Origin: Anaerolineaceae bacterium
Lineage (GTDB): Bacteria; Chloroflexota; Anaerolineae; Anaerolineales; Anaerolineaceae
Length of the DNA stretch: 64,000 nt
Direction of reading: 5' to 3'
Assembly (NCBI GenBank): GCA_016841445.1
Contig: JAENZD010000001.1
Coordinates: forward strand, 186,001-250,000
Of the stretch, positions 61,050 to 64,000 are shown piece after piece. The translations under genes and the position numbers were made by a program. The notes beneath the pieces are model-generated. The model worked only from the letters and a program-made list of their open reading frames with translations. It was not told where the DNA came from and made no database searches. Positions within the stretch are counted from its first letter, which is position 1, and each line of letters opens with the position of its first letter.

Positions 61050-62001
61050 CCAGAAAATCGCAGACCGAATTTCAGCCCATCAAAATATCCTGATCGTGTC
61101 CCATGTGCGGCCAGATGCCGATGCGGTTGGTTCCTTGTTGGGTGTGGGTTTAGCCTTGAAGGACGCCGGTAAAAATGTTCAAATGGTGCTTGAGGATGGG
61201 GCTGATAAATATCGATATCTTCCCGGGAGTGAAAATATCACTCTGGCGCCTTATGAACCAGTAGATATGATCATTATTGTTGATTGTTCAGATCCTGACC
61301 GGGTGGGTGGTGTCCTGTCAGGTCACGGAAAACCAGACCTGGTTGTTGATCACCATAAGACAAATCTCAACTTTGGAGAAATAAATGTGGTCGAACCTGA
61401 TGAGGCTGCGACTGCTGCTATTTTATTTGATCATCTCCCGGAATGGGGCTTGAAGATCACCCCTGAAGTTGCCACTTGTTTGCTTTCTGGGATTGTGGGT
61501 GATACGATTGGTTTTAGAACCTCGAACGTCACTTCATCCCTGATGCGGAAAACCAGTGAGTTAATGGATATGGGTGCAGATCTATCGAGTGTTTACCGGG
61601 AAGAACTGATCGCCAAATCTTTCAAAGCTGTACGCTATTGGGGCGCCGGTTTGAGTCGTTTGGAAAAGGATGACGGCCTGGTATGGACCAGTCTGAAGCT
61701 CTCAGATCGCCAGGAGGTTGGCTACCCTACAAATGATGACGCAGATTTGGTAAATGTGTTATCATCAATAAGGGAAGCAGAGATTGCATTGATCTTTGTT
61801 GAACAATTAGAAAATAAGGTTAAAATTAGTTGGAGAGCGCGGCCGAAATTTGATGTATCTCAGATCGCGTTTCAATTTGGGGGTGGGGGGCATGCTGCGG
61901 CAGCAGGCGCAGATGTTGAAGGGGCACTGGAAGACGTAAAAAAGCAGATCATTACGGAAACCAAAAAGTTATTAATAAATCAACGCACGAACAAAGGGTA
62001 A
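61033..62001 (+). CDS. nrnA: DHH/DHHA1 phosphoesterase, NrnA-like (oligoribonuclease/pAp phosphatase)
   Basis: The 322-residue protein has the DHH-domain motifs: VSHVRPDADAVGSLLG (motif I), IIVDCSDPDRVG (motif II), VVDHHKTN (motif III, the DHH), and a DHHA1 domain with GGGGHAAAAGADV. NrnA degrades short oligoribonucleotides and dephosphorylates pAp. Its position between rbfA and truB is the common order in Gram-positive-type genomes. The start overlaps rbfA by 17 nt. An LGR-type insertion is not seen. Confidence 0.92.
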   Translation: MTRTIDQKIADRISAHQNILIVSHVRPDADAVGSLLGVGLALKDAGKNVQMVLEDGADKYRYLPGSENITLAPYEPVDMIIIVDCSDPDRVGGVLSGHGKPDLVVDHHKTNLNFGEINVVEPDEAATAAILFDHLPEWGLKITPEVATCLLSGIVGDTIGFRTSNVTSSLMRKTSELMDMGADLSSVYREELIAKSFKAVRYWGAGLSRLEKDDGLVWTSLKLSDRQEVGYPTNDDADLVNVLSSIREAEIALIFVEQLENKVKISWRARPKFDVSQIAFQFGGGGHAAAAGADVEGALEDVKKQIITETKKLLINQRTNKG

Positions 62002-62031
62002 AAAGGATTATCTCTTGCGGAGTATTAAATT

Positions 62032-62949
62032 ATGAGCGAAAATGAATTTGACGTAAAAAATGCTGTTTCAGGCGTGTTGGTCATTGATAAACCGGTTGGA
62101 ATGACATCACATGATGTTGTGCAGGTTGTGCGGCGCGGCACCGGTATCCGGCGCGCAGGACACACCGGAACCCTCGACCCCCGTGCCTCTGGTGTTTTAG
62201 TTGTTCTGGTTGGACCTGCGGTCCGGCTGAGCGAATATGTATCTGCTTCTGACAAACGCTACCAGGCGATCATTCGTCTGGGTGAGTCAACCGATACGTT
62301 TGACGGGGATGGAGAGGTTACCCAACGCTCACCAGTCAATATCACCGAAGAGCAAATTGAAGAGGCTTTGACCCAATTTGAAGGTGTTGTTGAACAGGTG
62401 CCACCCGCTTATTCAGCGAAGAAGATCAACGGTGAAAAAGCTTATGAACTGGCACGAAAAGGTGAAGAAGTTGAACTGGAACCAAAAGAGATTGATGTTT
62501 ATCATCTTGAATTGCTCGAATGGGATCCACCTGAGGCAATTGTGGATGTCTACTGTTCATCTGGTACTTATGTACGCGCTTTGGCCAATGACCTTGGGGA
62601 AGTCCTGGGATGTGGTGGGCATCTTGTCGGCCTCCGAAGAACTAAAAGTGGTGAGTTTGCCTTAAGGGATGCGATCCAATTGCGCAAGCTTGAAGAAGCT
62701 TTTGATAATGGTGATTGGTATAAATACCTGATCCCTGCCGCTGAAGCTTTGGGTGATTGGCCCTCCCGCGAACTCAGCTTTGATGAAGTTGATTTGATCA
62801 GGCACGGTCACCGGATTCCAGTGGAAGTGGAACCTGATAACCCGGATCATTGGGTCAGGGCGGTCAGCCAGCAAGGTGAACTGGTCGCTTTATTAGAGTA
62901 TCTACCCGAAGAGAAAGAATGGCAGCCGCGTAAAGTATTCTTTTCTTAG
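62032..62949 (+). CDS. truB: tRNA pseudouridine(55) synthase TruB
   Basis: The 305-residue protein has the TruB signatures: GVLVIDKPVGMTSHDVV, the catalytic aspartate in GHTGTLDPRASGVLVV, RYQAIIRLGESTDTFDGDGEV, and a CSSGTYVRALANDLGEVLGCGGHLVGLRRTKSGEF region followed by a PUA-like tail. It makes the universal pseudouridine 55 in the T-loop of tRNAs. It belongs to the nusA-infB operon. A short 82-nt gap to ribF holds no clear terminator. Confidence 0.95.
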   Translation: MSENEFDVKNAVSGVLVIDKPVGMTSHDVVQVVRRGTGIRRAGHTGTLDPRASGVLVVLVGPAVRLSEYVSASDKRYQAIIRLGESTDTFDGDGEVTQRSPVNITEEQIEEALTQFEGVVEQVPPAYSAKKINGEKAYELARKGEEVELEPKEIDVYHLELLEWDPPEAIVDVYCSSGTYVRALANDLGEVLGCGGHLVGLRRTKSGEFALRDAIQLRKLEEAFDNGDWYKYLIPAAEALGDWPSRELSFDEVDLIRHGHRIPVEVEPDNPDHWVRAVSQQGELVALLEYLPEEKEWQPRKVFFS

Positions 62950-63033
62950 ACGGAGTTTGATGAAATAAGATCATGATAATGCCCTTTCTTCATGTTTGAG
63001 GGAGGGGTATTTTTATAGTCAGAGTGTTGTGTG

Positions 63034-63993
63034 ATGAAATTTGACGATCCTGAATTCATGACTGAAATTTACGATTTTGAATCATTGCCAAAATTCGACA
63101 TTGAACGATCCTGCCTCACGATTGGGAACTTTGATGGGGTTCATCTCGGTCATCAGGCTTTGATCAAGACATTGATCAATAAAGCCCACCTGGTTGGTGC
63201 CGCTGTAGTTGTTGTGACATTCTATCCCAACCCGGTAAACTTTTTCAAACCCGATCTCAATTCGTTTTATTTATCCACACCCCAGGAAAAGGAAGCATTC
63301 CTGGTTGATTTTGGTGTTGATAAGGTTGTTACGTTTGCTTTTGATCATCACTTTGCAAACCTGACAGCGAGGGAATTCCTGGTTGGGATGAAGGAAAAGC
63401 TTGGATTGCAGTTGTTGGTGGTTGGACCTGATTTTGCGCTCGGGAAAAACCGCCAGGGCACCATCCCGGTTATCCAATCAATCGGCGAGGAGATAGGATT
63501 CAGCCTTGAACTAATGGAGCCTGTGAGTCTGGGAGAGGAGGAGATTTCTTCAACCAGGGTCCGCGCTCTTCTTGAAGCAGGCGATGTTGTTGGGGCTGCA
63601 AAATTATTAGGACGTTCATACGAAATTTCAGGTATTGTTGAACACGGATCGGACCGGGGTGCCAGCATTGGGCTGCCGACTGCGAATATTAAACACTGGA
63701 AGAAAAAGAAATTACCAGCGGTAGGCGTTTATGCCACAGAGACCATTTATAAAGGGGAATTACATCTGGGTATCACTAATGTTGGTTACAGGCCAACATT
63801 TGAAGACCAGGATGAACCCAATGTGGAGACCTACATCCTCGATTTTAACAGGGATATTTATGGAAACAGGCTAACATTGAAATTCATTGAAAAGCTTCGG
63901 GATGAAGAAAAATTTACGAGCCTTGAATCCTTTCTTGAACAAATTGAGCGTGATAAAACCGCAGCACGAGAGATATTTCGCAATGAAAGATAG
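63034..63993 (+). CDS. ribF: Bifunctional riboflavin kinase/FAD synthetase RibF
   Basis: The 319-residue protein has the FAD synthetase domain (CLTIGNFDGVHLGHQALI, the nucleotidyl-binding GxxH site, and EEISSTRVRALLEAGDV) and the riboflavin kinase domain (GRSYEISGIVEHGSDRGASIGLPTANI, GITNVGYRPTFE, VETYILDFNRDIYG). It phosphorylates riboflavin to FMN and adenylates FMN to FAD. The start is uncertain: ATG at 63034, the GTG before it, or ATG at 63058. It closes the operon at the end of the window. Confidence 0.95.
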   Translation: MKFDDPEFMTEIYDFESLPKFDIERSCLTIGNFDGVHLGHQALIKTLINKAHLVGAAVVVVTFYPNPVNFFKPDLNSFYLSTPQEKEAFLVDFGVDKVVTFAFDHHFANLTAREFLVGMKEKLGLQLLVVGPDFALGKNRQGTIPVIQSIGEEIGFSLELMEPVSLGEEEISSTRVRALLEAGDVVGAAKLLGRSYEISGIVEHGSDRGASIGLPTANIKHWKKKKLPAVGVYATETIYKGELHLGITNVGYRPTFEDQDEPNVETYILDFNRDIYGNRLTLKFIEKLRDEEKFTSLESFLEQIERDKTAAREIFRNER

Positions 63994-64000
63994 AAGAATC

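Overview
The window looks like a chromosomal segment of a mid-GC, probably anaerobic member of the Chloroflexota (Anaerolineae-like). This is inferred, not searched: the clues are secreted proteins with Pro/Thr-rich tails, lipoproteins with VTxVVEVT stalks, CSLREA/beta-helix proteins, an unusual shared C-terminal (L/M)P(F/L)xxK ending, and a group 4 [NiFe] hydrogenase beside GH13 and (alpha/alpha)6 glycosidases.

Layout. 1-8.8 kb: a tightly packed operon (cut at its 5' end) for an energy-converting, complex I-like [NiFe] hydrogenase: small NuoJ/K-like subunits, three antiporter-like subunits, a NuoA-like subunit, the NuoB/C/D-like hydrogenase module, the NuoH-like anchor and a NuoI-like ferredoxin, closed by a terminator. 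8.8-15.4 kb: mostly minus-strand envelope genes (DUF2202 lipoprotein, patatin, beta-helix protein) and a VTC polyphosphate polymerase-like/DUF4956 pair. 15.8-19.8 kb: an OmpR-type two-component system with a Pho-type direct repeat in front, followed by a Na/Pi cotransporter with a PhoU-like tail; this reads as a phosphate module. 20-25.3 kb: small metabolic, regulatory and hypothetical genes.

25.3-39 kb is accessory: secreted proteins, many intergenic repeats, tRNA relics, a CPBP protease, a nuclease-like protein, and an AT-rich two-gene cassette (33.1-34.7 kb) that I read as a minimal CBASS antiphage system, a CD-NTase plus an S-4TM-type membrane effector. It is preceded by the decayed C-terminal ends of an IS21 IstB ATPase and a tyrosine recombinase, and followed by a decayed tRNA-Lys copy about 1 kb from an intact tRNA-Lys. 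Together these look like the footprint of an integrative element that left its defence cargo behind.

36-55 kb: housekeeping and envelope genes: thioredoxin, S9 peptidase, CDF transporter, APH-like kinase, nicotinate phosphoribosyltransferase, OsmC protein, WD40 lipoprotein with a glycosidase, class A PBP, a degenerate methylase-like protein and a GH13 glucosidase. 55.3-64 kb: a small broken membrane-protein gene, a methyltransferase, and the conserved nusA-ylxR-infB-rbfA-nrnA-truB-ribF operon with a promoter and a terminator-like hairpin in the nusA leader and no rimP in front.
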